Assembly (NCBI RefSeq): GCF_004000825.1
Contig: NZ_BILZ01000001.1
Location: 333,821 to 397,820 of the forward strand
DNA from: Paenibacillus kobensis NBRC 15729
GTDB taxonomy: Bacteria > Bacillota > Bacilli > Paenibacillales > Paenibacillaceae
Direction: 5' to 3'
DNA length: 64,000 bases
The notes under the pieces are model-generated. The model saw only the letters and a program-made list of their open reading frames with translations, searched no databases and had not been told where the DNA came from. Below are positions 1-9,000 of this stretch, piece after piece (positions within the stretch are counted from its first letter, which is position 1; the number at the start of each line of letters is the position of its first letter). The position numbers and the translations under genes are program-made.

Positions 1-1854
1 GGGTCGACCAGCAGCGGAGAGCTTAGTATGGAGGGAACGGCTCCCTGTCCGATTGCATTAACCCGGTTGGAAGGCTCACCGTGGATACCATTATTCTTGC
101 AATGGTCGATCGATTATTCGCCTGTCCAGCTTATCGGCGCATCGGAACAGAATGGTTCATTCCGAACGAATCTCATTACCGGTTCGTTCAAGCTGGGCCA
201 GCACGCCGCGGATTGGAGCAGCAATGGAACCTCGTCAACCTTGACGTCCCCTGCGGCGGCACAAAGCTATAGCGGAACCATCGCTCTATCCGCAGGGGCC
301 GGCCTCAAGCTGCAAGATCAAATTGCCCGCTACCTGGAACAGCATCCGGATCCCGAACTGGCCGACATTTCGAAGAAACTGACGGATGCTCCAATGCTTG
401 CGCAGGCGCTCAGCGGTTTTCATCATGCGCTCCGCATGGGCAAGCAATCCATCCAGATGGAAGTGTTCGATCCGATGGCGGACGATTTCAAAGCGGCTTT
501 CGACGCGAGGGTTGCTGCAGGCGTTCTGGACGAGAACGAGACCGCTCCGCAGCCGATCAACGCTTATAATCCGATCCGTGCAGGCGCTGCCCGGTTGACG
601 GCGCTTCGGTTAATCGACGCATTCGGCCGTATGCATGAGCTGGATTTAAGTACAGTGCGCATTAGCCAATCATCGAGTCTAATGCCCCAAGATCCGAAAG
701 ACCGGACGGGCGGCGTAATTGAGCTTCCCCCTCGCATCAGCCAGCCTTCGAGGCTGTTGTTCCGCTGGCTTGCTGCCGAAGATGATCAGATCGAAATGAA
801 CGATCACCCGGCTACCTCGCCCCTTTGCGGTTGGCTCGTACCGAATAATTGGGCAAGCTCGCTGGACGTCTACGCCGGCAGCGGCGATCCGCTGGGATCG
901 CTGGAATTGATCGGCGGCGGCACCGATGTGCGGTGGCGGCCAGCACCGGTGCCGGAGCGGCCAGTCGAGACAGGCGGAGACAAAGACGCTCAATCGGCAC
1001 TTGTTGTGCAGGATATTAAGAATCTGCATCTGCAGCGGCTCGTGCTTGCCCTCTTGCAAGGACCGGGCGGCGCAGCATATTTGACACGGTTGTTAAAGGC
1101 GTTCGACCGTTCGCTTAGCATGATACAGCCGACAGGCGGCCAGCGCGACCCTGAGCTTAGCGTGCTGCTGGGCAGGCCGATTGCCGTTCTTCGCGCATCA
1201 CTGAAGCTGGAATTGCAAGGGCTGCCTTCGCCGCATCTGGGCTGGCCATCCTTCTTAAGCGACATTACCCGCGGAGCGGACGGTGTCCGGGATACGCGCG
1301 GATTTACGAAAGTCCAGTTCGGCGTTCGGCTTGGGGAACCGGAGCAGGCTGACGATAGTATGGTCGGTTATTTCTTCGAGCGGCAAGGCACAGAATCGGA
1401 CTTCTACAAGTTCTATTCCACCGGTGCGGCGGAAGGGGATTCCGACATCCTTGCACCATGGGATCATCCGATATTTCTCGATTCCGACGATTCCAGCAGC
1501 CCACAGTATGTCACCATGCTGTTTGATCCAGCGGGTAAAGTTCATGCGACGTCCGGCATTCTGCCAGTCAAATCGCTGGAGCTGCCGCCGGAGCAATACC
1601 GTGCGGCACTAGCCGCGATGCAGTTCTCATTCGGCTCAGGTCCGCTCATCATCGGTGCCTCGGAGCGCAGACTTCCGCTTCCGGAAATTAACGGTTACGC
1701 ATGGTCTTGGCTAGGCGTGCAGAACGGCACTTGGACGGCAGCGGATCTTGTTCAAGGCGCAACGGACCGTGCAGGCGTCGGCTATTCTCCAGGTAAGATC
1801 GAAGAAGGCCGTCTTCGTCTTGGACCTTCAACACCAGTAAGCTCGGATTCGTAA
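1..1854 (+). CDS. Large protein of unknown function, 3' part only
   Basis: The frame is open from the left edge of the window, so the true start probably lies outside; the first in-frame ATG is at 28 but has no convincing Shine-Dalgarno site. At least 617 residues are visible, ending in TAA. The protein is largely polar, with no obvious signal peptide or membrane segment in the visible part. I recognise no domain. It is rich in Pro, Gly, Leu and Asp and looks like a globular, multi-domain soluble protein. It is followed after 160 bp by a flavoprotein gene on the same strand, which may or may not be functionally linked. Function is not assigned. Confidence 0.75.
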   Translation, partial: GSTSSGELSMEGTAPCPIALTRLEGSPWIPLFLQWSIDYSPVQLIGASEQNGSFRTNLITGSFKLGQHAADWSSNGTSSTLTSPAAAQSYSGTIALSAGAGLKLQDQIARYLEQHPDPELADISKKLTDAPMLAQALSGFHHALRMGKQSIQMEVFDPMADDFKAAFDARVAAGVLDENETAPQPINAYNPIRAGAARLTALRLIDAFGRMHELDLSTVRISQSSSLMPQDPKDRTGGVIELPPRISQPSRLLFRWLAAEDDQIEMNDHPATSPLCGWLVPNNWASSLDVYAGSGDPLGSLELIGGGTDVRWRPAPVPERPVETGGDKDAQSALVVQDIKNLHLQRLVLALLQGPGGAAYLTRLLKAFDRSLSMIQPTGGQRDPELSVLLGRPIAVLRASLKLELQGLPSPHLGWPSFLSDITRGADGVRDTRGFTKVQFGVRLGEPEQADDSMVGYFFERQGTESDFYKFYSTGAAEGDSDILAPWDHPIFLDSDDSSSPQYVTMLFDPAGKVHATSGILPVKSLELPPEQYRAALAAMQFSFGSGPLIIGASERRLPLPEINGYAWSWLGVQNGTWTAADLVQGATDRAGVGYSPGKIEEGRLRLGPSTPVSSDS

Positions 1855-2023
1855 TCGAACCTTCCGGCATCGGCTTCTTCGCAGTTCGGAACCCGTTCGG
1901 AACCCGGATGAATGAGCGGTACATGCGGATAATTTTGTCCAACTGTCGACACCAAACGCCATTCCTCGTTACAAGCCTAAGGTAAACTAGATTTGCTAAC
2001 AGACTGGTTAGGAGGTGTCGAGG

Positions 2024-3625
2024 TTGAACAAATACGATGTTGTCATTATTGGCAGCGGACATAATGCTCTTATTGCTGCCGCCTATTTAACGCGCGCAGG
2101 CAGAAGCGTGCTGGTGCTCGAGAAGAATGACCGTCCCGGCGGATTCGTTCGAACGGAAGAGTTGACGCTGCCCGGCTTCAAGCATGACGTCTACTCCGCT
2201 GCTCACCCGCTGTTTCTGACAGGACCCGCTTACGCGGACTTTCGTGAAGAGCTGGAGAAACGCGGGCTCCGCTACATCAATACGGATCTGCCGACAGGCG
2301 TCTCGATGGAAAGCGGCGAGACCGCTGTGTTCGGTCGCTCGGTCGAGGAGCTAACCGCCGAAGCAGAACGGCTCATGCCCGGTGACGGCGCCGCATTAGG
2401 GCGCATATTCGAATCTTTTGCACCATATACGGGAGACGTATTTCAATTGTTCAACTTGGATTTATCGACTCATCCTGCATCGAATATCATTGAGAAATTA
2501 CTGGGTGGCAGCGGGTCAAACAAACGGGGGTACTCCGAATTCGCAGCCTCCCTCTACTCTACCGCCCGGAATGCAGTGAGCGGGTTGAAGTCGCCCGTCA
2601 CGCGCGCCATGCTCGCATCATGGGTAACGCACCTAGGACGGACGCCGGATGAGGTTGGAAGCGGCATCTGGGTTCCGCTTACCGCGCTTGCTCTGTTGGG
2701 CGGCGGGATGCCGATTCCCGAAGGCGGCAGCGAGAAGCTTGCCGAGGCGCTGTCGAGACTCATCCAGGATCAAGGCGGCACGATCATTACCGGTACGCAG
2801 GCCGAGCAGATTGTCGTCAAGAACGGCAAAGCCGTTGCCGTCCGAACGGCTGGCGGAGAGCAATACGAAGCGAAGCATGCCGTAATCGCATCGACCGGGC
2901 CTGATCAACTGTACTTGTCGCTGCTTGCGGAAGCCGAAGTCAGTCCCGTTATTCGCGGACAAGCGCAGCGGTTCCGATACGGAAGAGGCTGCGTGCAGAT
3001 TCATCTTGCGCTGCGCGAAGCGCCGCAGTGGCCGGATGCCCGGTTCAACCGAATCGGCCAGCCTCACTTAACCGACGGACTCGACGGCTTCACACAGGCG
3101 ATTGCGCAAGGAATGGCGGATTTGCTTCCGGCTAAACCGACTTTTACGGTCGATTGTCCGACGAATCTGGATCCGACGCGCGCCCCTGCAGGTCAGGCCA
3201 TCATGCGGATTCAAGTGCTTGAAGTGCCTTGCCGTCCTCGCGGAGATGCTGCAGGGCTGATCGACGTCGGAGACGGTTCGTGGACGCCGGAACTGACTGA
3301 GCGGTTCGCGGAACGCGTCATCGCGGTCGTCGGCCAACATATTCCGAACGTACCTGACGTGATTATCGGCAAATATGTCGTCACGCCGGATACGATTGCC
3401 CGCTTCAATCCGAACTCAGGTCCTGGAGATCCATACGGCGGAGCTCACGATTTAGCGCAAAGCTACTTGTTCCGTCCTCTTCCTTCCCAACCGAGTCACC
3501 GGTCAGAAATTCCGAATGTCTACATGCTCGGCGCCGCAACTTGGCCGGGACATGGCATCAACGGCGGATCGGGGTACATCGTCGCTCAGCAGCTTCTGGC
3601 GTCTGATAAGCATGGGGCATCCTAG
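2024..3625 (+). CDS. Phytoene-desaturase-like NAD(P)/FAD-dependent oxidoreductase
   Basis: A 533-residue flavoprotein of the phytoene dehydrogenase/CrtI-like family, which oxidises or isomerises lipophilic substrates using FAD. The N-terminus carries a Rossmann dinucleotide-binding motif (VVIIGSGHNALIAAAYL) followed by an acidic residue ending the second strand (VLEKND). Near the C-terminus (about residues 490-525) is the family's second FAD motif, with GAATWPGHGINGGSG. I chose the TTG start at 2024 because AGGAGG at 2010-2015 lies 8 nt upstream; the in-frame GTG at 2015 overlaps that ribosome-binding site. No carotenoid genes are nearby, so the substrate is unknown. A strong terminator follows. 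Confidence 0.85.
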   Translation: MNKYDVVIIGSGHNALIAAAYLTRAGRSVLVLEKNDRPGGFVRTEELTLPGFKHDVYSAAHPLFLTGPAYADFREELEKRGLRYINTDLPTGVSMESGETAVFGRSVEELTAEAERLMPGDGAALGRIFESFAPYTGDVFQLFNLDLSTHPASNIIEKLLGGSGSNKRGYSEFAASLYSTARNAVSGLKSPVTRAMLASWVTHLGRTPDEVGSGIWVPLTALALLGGGMPIPEGGSEKLAEALSRLIQDQGGTIITGTQAEQIVVKNGKAVAVRTAGGEQYEAKHAVIASTGPDQLYLSLLAEAEVSPVIRGQAQRFRYGRGCVQIHLALREAPQWPDARFNRIGQPHLTDGLDGFTQAIAQGMADLLPAKPTFTVDCPTNLDPTRAPAGQAIMRIQVLEVPCRPRGDAAGLIDVGDGSWTPELTERFAERVIAVVGQHIPNVPDVIIGKYVVTPDTIARFNPNSGPGDPYGGAHDLAQSYLFRPLPSQPSHRSEIPNVYMLGAATWPGHGINGGSGYIVAQQLLASDKHGAS

Positions 3626-3669
3626 TTGAATCGAACGTAATTCATCAGTAATCGTTCAGTCATATAAAG

Positions 3670-3710
3670 ATCAAGGAGGTGCTCGTTAAGAGACACCTCC
3701 TTGATTTTTC
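3670..3710 (+). terminator. Rho-independent terminator of the oxidoreductase gene
   Basis: A perfect 12-bp stem (3670-3681 with 3694-3705) and a 12-nt loop are followed by a run of T. It lies 45 bp after the stop codon of the flavoprotein gene. Confidence 0.85.
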
Positions 3711-3765
3711 TGCTTAATAGTTCAGACCAGCACCTTTGGTCCCTTATATTTGTGCGCTTATTTCA

Positions 3766-4224
3766 TCAATCCGATCCTAATTCTTTATACATAAAGATAA
3801 GCCGATCGATTTCCTCGAATCCTTGTTTTTTATAAAATGATTCCGCCGGAATGCCTTTGTTCGTTAACAACGTGAACCGAACGATCCCTTCCTTGCTAAC
3901 GATATCCGCCAATTCTTTCAGCAAAGCAGCACCTATACCGCTTCTCTGAAGATCGGTGTTCACGCACATTTCATGGATAAAAAGCTCATCGCCGTCCCAC
4001 CATCTTTTGCGAATCCCGAATATAAATCCTTGAATGCATGAAGATTCATCTTCGGCGATAACACCATTAAATCCGGGCGAAAGGATATAATCATTCAAGT
4101 ATTGCTCCGCATGTTCCTTTGACCAGTTATCATTCCATGGCTCCTGGTTGAACACTTTAATAAACAATTCCACAACGTTCTGCAAATCGTCTTGCGTTGC
4201 TGGCCGTATATTCAGTTGTCTCAT
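3766..4224 (-). CDS. GNAT family N-acetyltransferase
   Basis: A 152-residue acetyl-CoA-dependent acyltransferase of the GNAT fold. The acetyl-CoA-binding motif A is visible as LQRSGIGAALLKEL (about residues 95-108), preceded by the beta-4 strand IHEMCVNTDL, and motif B (AESFYKKQGFEEID) lies near the C-terminus. The ATG is preceded by AAGGGG about 8 nt upstream. The gene is monocistronic and divergent from the DUF2935 gene. The substrate cannot be told from sequence. Confidence 0.88.
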   Translation of the reverse strand: MRQLNIRPATQDDLQNVVELFIKVFNQEPWNDNWSKEHAEQYLNDYILSPGFNGVIAEDESSCIQGFIFGIRKRWWDGDELFIHEMCVNTDLQRSGIGAALLKELADIVSKEGIVRFTLLTNKGIPAESFYKKQGFEEIDRLIFMYKELGSD

Positions 4225-4331
4225 TTTCTCTACCCCTTCTTAGTCACGTCTTTTTACTACTTTTCAAGTAATAGATATAGCATTCACATCATAACTATGG
4301 AGAGGTGTACTTTGAAGAGAGGTGGTTGCGA

Positions 4332-5147
4332 ATGAACGCCTTTGTCGCTCGTTCTCTTGAGGAAATCCGTTTTTGGTCAAGAATTATGAAAGAGCATTCA
4401 CTATTCTTAAAGCTCGGATTCCGATGTGAGGATACGCAATTAATCCAAGAGGCGAATGCCTTTTACGCGTTGTTCGAACAGATTGAAGCGAAGGCGCATG
4501 CTTATCAAGCGAATACGGCCCCCGAGACCATTAGGCAGTTCAATATTGAAGTTTATACGGCCGCATCTCATATATGGGTGTTCAAACGCAAAGTGCTCGG
4601 CTTGATATTGTCTTGCAAGCTTCCAGGGGCGAACAACTTCCCGTTATTAGTGGATCATACAAGCCGAGAAGCGAATTATTTCCGGAACCGCCTTGCCCAG
4701 CTGAATAATGGCCAACTAGAGCCGCTCGCGGATGCCATAATCGATGAGAATGTATTCTTCTTAAAAATAATGGCCGATCATGCCAAATTTATCGGGCATC
4801 TCCTGGACCCGTCTGAGCGCAAACTGGTTGAGCAATCCCGGGAGTTCAGCCACGACTTCGATCAGTTGCTGTGGCAGGCCCAGGATCTCAGTTCGATGCG
4901 GCCGCAGTCGCAAACCCGCCCGTTGCTTGGCCAGTTCCTCGACCAGAACCGCGTATCTGTGGCGAGTCTGCGCGACTTCAAGAAAACGGCTCGAGATCTT
5001 ATCAATGCTTGCCGAATCAAGAGCATCATCCATCCGTTGCTTGCCGATCATGTATACCGCGAAGCCGAGCGTTTCCTCGCTATTATCGATATGTTCGAGA
5101 ATTCCTTGAAAGGGAACGCGCCGCTTAACCAGGTTGCTTGGCACTGA
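4332..5147 (+). CDS. DUF2935 domain protein (helical-bundle, metal-binding-like)
   Basis: A 271-residue, mainly alpha-helical protein with two related halves, each beginning with a pattern of the type SLEEIRFWSRIMKEHSLFL (first copy near the N-terminus; second, degenerate copy from about residue 145 with ENVFFLKIMADHAKFI). Conserved His and Glu in these helices are those expected of the DUF2935 family, which resembles ferritin/hemerythrin-like bundles; metal binding is inference. A GTG 27 nt further upstream is in frame, but the ATG at 4332 has a better GAGAGGTGG ribosome-binding site and matches the family N-terminus. Cellular role unknown. Confidence 0.82.
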   Translation: MNAFVARSLEEIRFWSRIMKEHSLFLKLGFRCEDTQLIQEANAFYALFEQIEAKAHAYQANTAPETIRQFNIEVYTAASHIWVFKRKVLGLILSCKLPGANNFPLLVDHTSREANYFRNRLAQLNNGQLEPLADAIIDENVFFLKIMADHAKFIGHLLDPSERKLVEQSREFSHDFDQLLWQAQDLSSMRPQSQTRPLLGQFLDQNRVSVASLRDFKKTARDLINACRIKSIIHPLLADHVYREAERFLAIIDMFENSLKGNAPLNQVAWH

Positions 5148-5232
5148 CCTGCCTGGATTTATCGTTCTAGTCGATCAAGGCAAATTATCACACTCCATCT
5201 GTGTCCTTCAAGATTGCCAACATATTCAAAAT

Positions 5233-5262
5233 AAAAGAACGACCTCATACGGGCGTTCTTTT
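5233..5262. terminator. Bidirectional terminator between convergent genes
   Basis: A 9-bp stem (5233-5241 with 5254-5262) is flanked by A-runs on the left and T-runs on the right, so it can end both the DUF2935 gene and the convergent small gene at 5305-5499. Confidence 0.7.
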
Positions 5263-5304
5263 TCATTGGCCGATTATGCGGTACTTTTCCATGGCTCTGA
5301 CCGT

Positions 5305-5499
5305 TCAAACGCCCTCTGCAATAATGCTGCTCAATAATTCGATACTCTCGACATCTTTGGGCCGCAGGCTGCGACCGATATGCTCGTATACTTGCTTCTC
5401 TTCCAGTAGCTGACCGCCCATTGAGGCGAATATCGCATTCATCTCTCGAACTACATTCAATTGAGAAATCGTCTGTTCGTTAAAAGCCGGTTTGAGCAT
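5305..5499 (-). CDS. Small hypothetical protein (64 aa)
   Basis: A 64-residue acidic, helical protein with no membrane segment and no domain I recognise. It is supported as a real gene by an AAGGCGGAG ribosome-binding site 6-7 nt before the ATG, a terminator just downstream, and a TTGACT box on the minus strand upstream (near 5584-5589). Its middle (QLLEEKQVYEHIGRSLRPKD) resembles regulatory or spore-associated small proteins only in being charged and helical; no function is proposed. Confidence 0.6.
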   Translation of the reverse strand: MLKPAFNEQTISQLNVVREMNAIFASMGGQLLEEKQVYEHIGRSLRPKDVESIELLSSIIAEGV

Positions 5500-5666
5500 A
5501 TATATCTCCGCCTTTTGTCTTTTGTAGTAAGATCAGTAATTAGAATTGTCTATTAGTTTACATAATATTATTTACGTAACCAAGTCAAAAGAGTCATGGT
5601 GTTTTCAAACATACCAAGGAAAATTTTACTACGCCTCTATCTCAGATCCTATGTAAAATCCAAATC

Positions 5667-5697
5667 AGGCCGTATCGGAGCGAGTCCGAAACGACCT
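5667..5697 (-). terminator. Terminator of the CD3324-family gene
   Basis: A 13-bp imperfect stem (5667-5679 with 5685-5697) lies 14 bp after the stop codon. On the minus strand it is followed by a T-rich stretch. Confidence 0.55.
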
Positions 5698-5710
5698 TGG
5701 TGTTAAGCCT

Positions 5711-5980
5711 CTATTTAGGTTTGGTATAGACGATTTTTTTAATGCTGTCGCAGGACAGATAGTATCGCTCCATCAACTGCGGTATCGTTGCGCCTTGGGC
5801 AAATTGTTGGCGAATATCGACATTACGAAGCTGGATGAGTCTCCTGCCTCCTGTATTCTCTCCCCATCCCTTGCGCGTTCCTTCGCACTTCGGCACGTAG
5901 ATCATGCCGCCGTTCACGTACTTCTGCACTTCTTTAAGCAGTTCCTCTGGCAGGATCATATCCGCGTTCATATATTTCAT
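5711..5980 (-). CDS. CD3324 family protein (Mor-like HTH)
   Basis: An 89-residue protein matching the CD3324 family: N-terminal pattern MKYMNADMILPEELL, then VQKYVNGGMIYVPK, a basic GGRRLIQLRNVDIRQQF segment and a C-terminal helix-turn-helix (about residues 62-86: GATIPQLMERYYLSCDSIKKI). The arrangement resembles the Mor/C transcription-activator fold, so DNA binding is likely, but no target is known. AAGGAG lies about 10 nt before the ATG. Confidence 0.85.
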   Translation of the reverse strand: MKYMNADMILPEELLKEVQKYVNGGMIYVPKCEGTRKGWGENTGGRRLIQLRNVDIRQQFAQGATIPQLMERYYLSCDSIKKIVYTKPK

Positions 5981-6085
5981 GTTCGACTCTACTCCTTAAA
6001 ATAGATTTCATCTCAAGGCAGCAAAGTCTCCCACTATAAACTGATTCACCATTAAGGATAAGGCGGTTACATTAAATCATGGTAT

Positions 6086-6137
6086 AGCTCTATGCAAACA
6101 ACCGCCGAAGTCTATAGTGTAGACTTTGCATAGAGCT
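6086..6137. repeat. Long inverted repeat with an internal bulge
   Basis: A 13-bp arm (AGCTCTATGCAAA, 6086-6098) pairs perfectly with 6125-6137. Inside it a second 5-bp arm (GTCTA, 6110-6114) pairs with 6120-6124. Together they form an 18-bp stem with an 11-nt one-sided bulge (6099-6109) and a 5-nt loop. There is no T-run, so it is not an ordinary terminator. It overlaps the tiny reading frame at 6112-6162. Confidence 0.7.
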
Positions 6138-6162
6138 GCGTGCCGCGATCGTAGTTCTTCAT
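6112..6162 (-). CDS. Possible 16-aa peptide (MKNYDRGTQLYAKSTL)
   Basis: A very short frame is preceded by an unusually strong ribosome-binding site (AGGAGGTGACGACC before ATG; CCTCCT on the plus strand at 6171-6176). Its last codons enter the inverted repeat at 6086-6137. It could be a leader peptide or the remnant of a longer gene. Only the ribosome-binding site and position support it. Confidence 0.3.
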   Translation of the reverse strand: MKNYDRGTQLYAKSTL

Positions 6163-6238
6163 GGTCGTCACCTCCTAAATGGCATAAGTGTATCCCAAAA
6201 TAATCCACTCGTCTATACAATTATTCCCTGCCCTGCCT

Positions 6239-6739
6239 CTAATGCCAATTCTCAAAACATAGAACCCGAGTAACGATTAATAGATCAAGGTCCGGCGATT
6301 GTGAAGCCTCCAATGCACTTGACTTCGCATCCGCCAGACTATTCCAGGTAATGTCCGAGTAGGCCCATCCTTCATTTCGGCTCATTTGGTTAAGGCTAGC
6401 CTTGTATTTCGGAAAAGATATTGGCCGGTTGCTGTACACACAATATCTCGACCTTTCAGGCCTGTTAAAGTTAGCTTGGATCCGCGCATCTTCTGTTGGT
6501 TCGTTTTCTAATAAAATCTCACCGTTTCGCACGAACACAAGTCTTTCAAGTACCAGTATGGCCTTGTACCCCATTGGAATGTTCGTTTTAATCCACTCAT
6601 TATGATAAGGCTCCCGGAATGCTTCCAGATTGTCCGTGGCATAAGACAGTCCGGAGGCCTCTAGAAAAAACCTTTCCTTCGACAATTCGAGCGGATGCTG
6701 CGAGGCAAATAGCGGGTAATGGTATCTAATTGGTGTCAT
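6239..6739 (-). CDS. Hypothetical protein (166 aa)
   Basis: A soluble 166-residue protein with no signal peptide or membrane helix and no domain I recognise. The ATG is preceded by GGGGAG. A hydrophobic strand (YKAILVLERLVFVRNGEILL, about residues 58-77) and a C-terminal strand (LDLLIVTRVLCFENW) suggest an alpha/beta fold. It is transcribed alone, convergent to nothing, and upstream of the LPMO terminator. Function unknown. Confidence 0.65.
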   Translation of the reverse strand: MTPIRYHYPLFASQHPLELSKERFFLEASGLSYATDNLEAFREPYHNEWIKTNIPMGYKAILVLERLVFVRNGEILLENEPTEDARIQANFNRPERSRYCVYSNRPISFPKYKASLNQMSRNEGWAYSDITWNSLADAKSSALEASQSPDLDLLIVTRVLCFENWH

Positions 6740-6831
6740 ATTGAGCTCCCCAAGCGCATCGATATCAGATTCGACAAATTAGACGACATTATATGGGAAA
6801 AGTTGCGGTTTCACCCTAATCAGATCATTAC

Positions 6832-6861
6832 AAAAAAAGGCGCCATGTAGGCGCCTTTTTT
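6832..6861. terminator. Terminator of the LPMO gene
   Basis: GGCGCC (6839-6844) and GGCGCC (6850-6855) form a GC-rich hairpin with a 5-nt loop, flanked by A7 and T6. It lies 20 bp beyond the LPMO stop and could work in both directions. Confidence 0.85.
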
Positions 6862-6882
6862 CATTGAATCAAATCTTTCATA

Positions 6883-9000
6883 TTAAGGCGTCGTACCCCA
6901 GACCAACGTTCCGCCCTGAGTCGCCGTTACTTTGTTCCAGTCCGCGTAAGCGGTTTTCGTGCCGTCGTAGGAGTAGTCGTTGCTCTCATTGAAGTTGGAC
7001 CAGTCCGCTTTGGCCAGACGCACTTGGATGTCGCCGCTCTGACCGCCAGCTGCGATAGAGCCGGAGGTGAAGCTGATCTCTACGTACGTGTCCGCGTTCG
7101 TTCCAGTTGCCGTGCCGACCGTCACCTTCACGTTCGAATTGCCCACTTGCGCCCAGTCGATGAAGGCGTTCACGTTCGAGCTGCTGTCCTTCGTGAAGTA
7201 GTAACGGATTTTCACCGTCGTAAGATCGAGAGCGCTAGTGCCGGTGTTCTTGATGTTGAAATGCGCTTTGATCTGGTTGTCGGAAGCATTCGTATCGCCT
7301 GTTTTGTACTGAACAACGAGGCTGCTCGGCGTTGTCGTTCCGCCCGCTGGCGTTGCGCTTGCTTGAGCCGAGTTCGCACTGCTGCCGTTGCTGTTGGATG
7401 CACTCACGACGTAATAGTACGTCGTTCCATTCGTCAAGCCCGTATTCGTGTAGCTGTTCGTCGTGACCGTAGCGATGTTCGTATAAGGACCGCCCGTCGT
7501 CGTAGCGCGCTTCACCGTGTAGCTCGTCGCATCAGCCGAAGCTGCCCAAGTGAGTGCGACTTGCGCGTTGCCTGCCGTTGCAGTAATGCTTGCCGGCGCT
7601 GCCGGCGGGTTCATCGTTACGCCAGCCGTCGGTGTTCCGCTTGCTTGAGCCGAGTTGGCGCTGGAGCCGCCTGTGTTAGATGCGCTTACGACATAGTAGT
7701 ACGTCGTGCCGTTCGTGAGACTCATATCCGTGTAGCTATTCGTCGTGACGTTCGCGATGTTCGTGTAAGGACCACCGGTAGTCGTCGCACGTTTTACGGT
7801 GTAGCTCGTTGCGCCAGTCGATGCGCTCCAAGAAAGCATAACGTGCCCGTCCATGCCTATCGCCGTGAGACCTGTCGGCGCTGCCGGCGGCTGCGTTGTC
7901 GTCGATCCGGCAGGCGTTGCGCTTGCTTGCGTCGAGTTCGCGCTGCTGCCTGCGCTGTTAGTAGCGCTTACAACGAAATAGTACGTCGTACCGTTCGTCA
8001 GACCCGTATTGACGTAGCTCGACGCCGTTACATTGGTAGCGACGTTCGTATAAGGACCGCCACTGGTCGTTGCGCGTTTCACCGTGTAGCTCGTCGCGCC
8101 GGACGATGGCGACCAAGCAAGCGACACTTGGCCGTTGCCAGCCGTAGCCGTCAGTCCCGCTGGAGCGGCTGGCGCAGTCGTCGTTCCGCCAACTGGACCC
8201 ACTTGCTTCCATACGCTGTTCACGCCAGGCTCTTGACCGGACGTGTAATATTGAGCTTGCCAAATATATCCGTTCCACACGACCTGCTCACCGGCATTAT
8301 ATGGACGGATCGAGCTCCAGTCGCGGATATTGCCGAACCGGTTCGGATCGCCCGGGAAGCCTGCCGGCGGTGTAGATGGCAGCGAAGCGTTCTTCGTGAG
8401 GTTCACGTCGATCGCTTGATAGAAAGCGTTGACCGTATCGAAAATATCCCAAACGCCGATGATGACATGGTAGCCTTCCCGGTCGTTCGGGATGTAGCAA
8501 TCGTTGAGAACGTCCATTGGAGGAATGGCACCGTTGTCTTCATAACGGCAGAACAGCTCCAGATCATCGCGGCCGATAGGCTTGTTCGGATCCCAGCCCG
8601 GCTTCGTAATATAGTAGTCCCAACGGTTCGTGCTGTGGTTGGCGACCATTTTCCAATGGAATGTGTATGGTCCGCCTGTCATGTTGACCTTCGTCCAACG
8701 AGTTGCGGATTGTTCGAACAGCGGGGCGTACTTGCCGCCGCCTGTAATCTCGCCGTCGGGTACACCTATCTCAGGGAAGTCGCCGCGGCCTTCTACGCTC
8801 CACGGCTCATACTGAACGGCGCCGCAATTCGTGTTCTGTCCCGTATTACATAATCCCGCCCGGCTTTCGTTAATCCAGCCGTGTGCCGATGCCCGGTTCG
8901 CGAACACCAGCGAGCAAGCCAGAATCAATAGCAGCGCGCCCGTGCCAACCAATAGCTTCGTTCTGGACGGCTGCAGCTTCAATGAATATTGAAGCGTCAT
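6883..9000 (-). CDS. Secreted AA10 lytic polysaccharide monooxygenase, AA10-CBM5/12-FnIII x3-CBM3
   Basis: A 705-residue secreted copper enzyme that oxidatively cleaves crystalline chitin and/or cellulose. A Sec signal peptide (1-39) ends in NRASA; cleavage exposes His40, the histidine-brace residue. The second copper ligand is His122 in ANHSTN, followed by the family pattern YYITKPGWDP. After the catalytic domain (40 to about 230) come a CBM5/12-type module (about 240-285, WNGYIWQAQYYTSGQEPG), three FnIII domains (about 290-560) with near-repeated sequence, and a C-terminal CBM3 (about 565-705). The ATG at 9000 has GAGGAGG 7 nt upstream; an earlier in-frame ATG at 9162 lacks one. Chitin- and cellulose-type binding modules together suggest dual substrates. 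Confidence 0.93.
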   Translation of the reverse strand: MTLQYSLKLQPSRTKLLVGTGALLLILACSLVFANRASAHGWINESRAGLCNTGQNTNCGAVQYEPWSVEGRGDFPEIGVPDGEITGGGKYAPLFEQSATRWTKVNMTGGPYTFHWKMVANHSTNRWDYYITKPGWDPNKPIGRDDLELFCRYEDNGAIPPMDVLNDCYIPNDREGYHVIIGVWDIFDTVNAFYQAIDVNLTKNASLPSTPPAGFPGDPNRFGNIRDWSSIRPYNAGEQVVWNGYIWQAQYYTSGQEPGVNSVWKQVGPVGGTTTAPAAPAGLTATAGNGQVSLAWSPSSGATSYTVKRATTSGGPYTNVATNVTASSYVNTGLTNGTTYYFVVSATNSAGSSANSTQASATPAGSTTTQPPAAPTGLTAIGMDGHVMLSWSASTGATSYTVKRATTTGGPYTNIANVTTNSYTDMSLTNGTTYYYVVSASNTGGSSANSAQASGTPTAGVTMNPPAAPASITATAGNAQVALTWAASADATSYTVKRATTTGGPYTNIATVTTNSYTNTGLTNGTTYYYVVSASNSNGSSANSAQASATPAGGTTTPSSLVVQYKTGDTNASDNQIKAHFNIKNTGTSALDLTTVKIRYYFTKDSSSNVNAFIDWAQVGNSNVKVTVGTATGTNADTYVEISFTSGSIAAGGQSGDIQVRLAKADWSNFNESNDYSYDGTKTAYADWNKVTATQGGTLVWGTTP

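Noticed and set aside
7024..8853. Long antisense frame opposite the LPMO gene
   Set aside because: It is the mirror of a repeated, GC-biased coding sequence, is extremely Arg/Val-rich, and has no ribosome-binding site. The LPMO on the other strand is certain.
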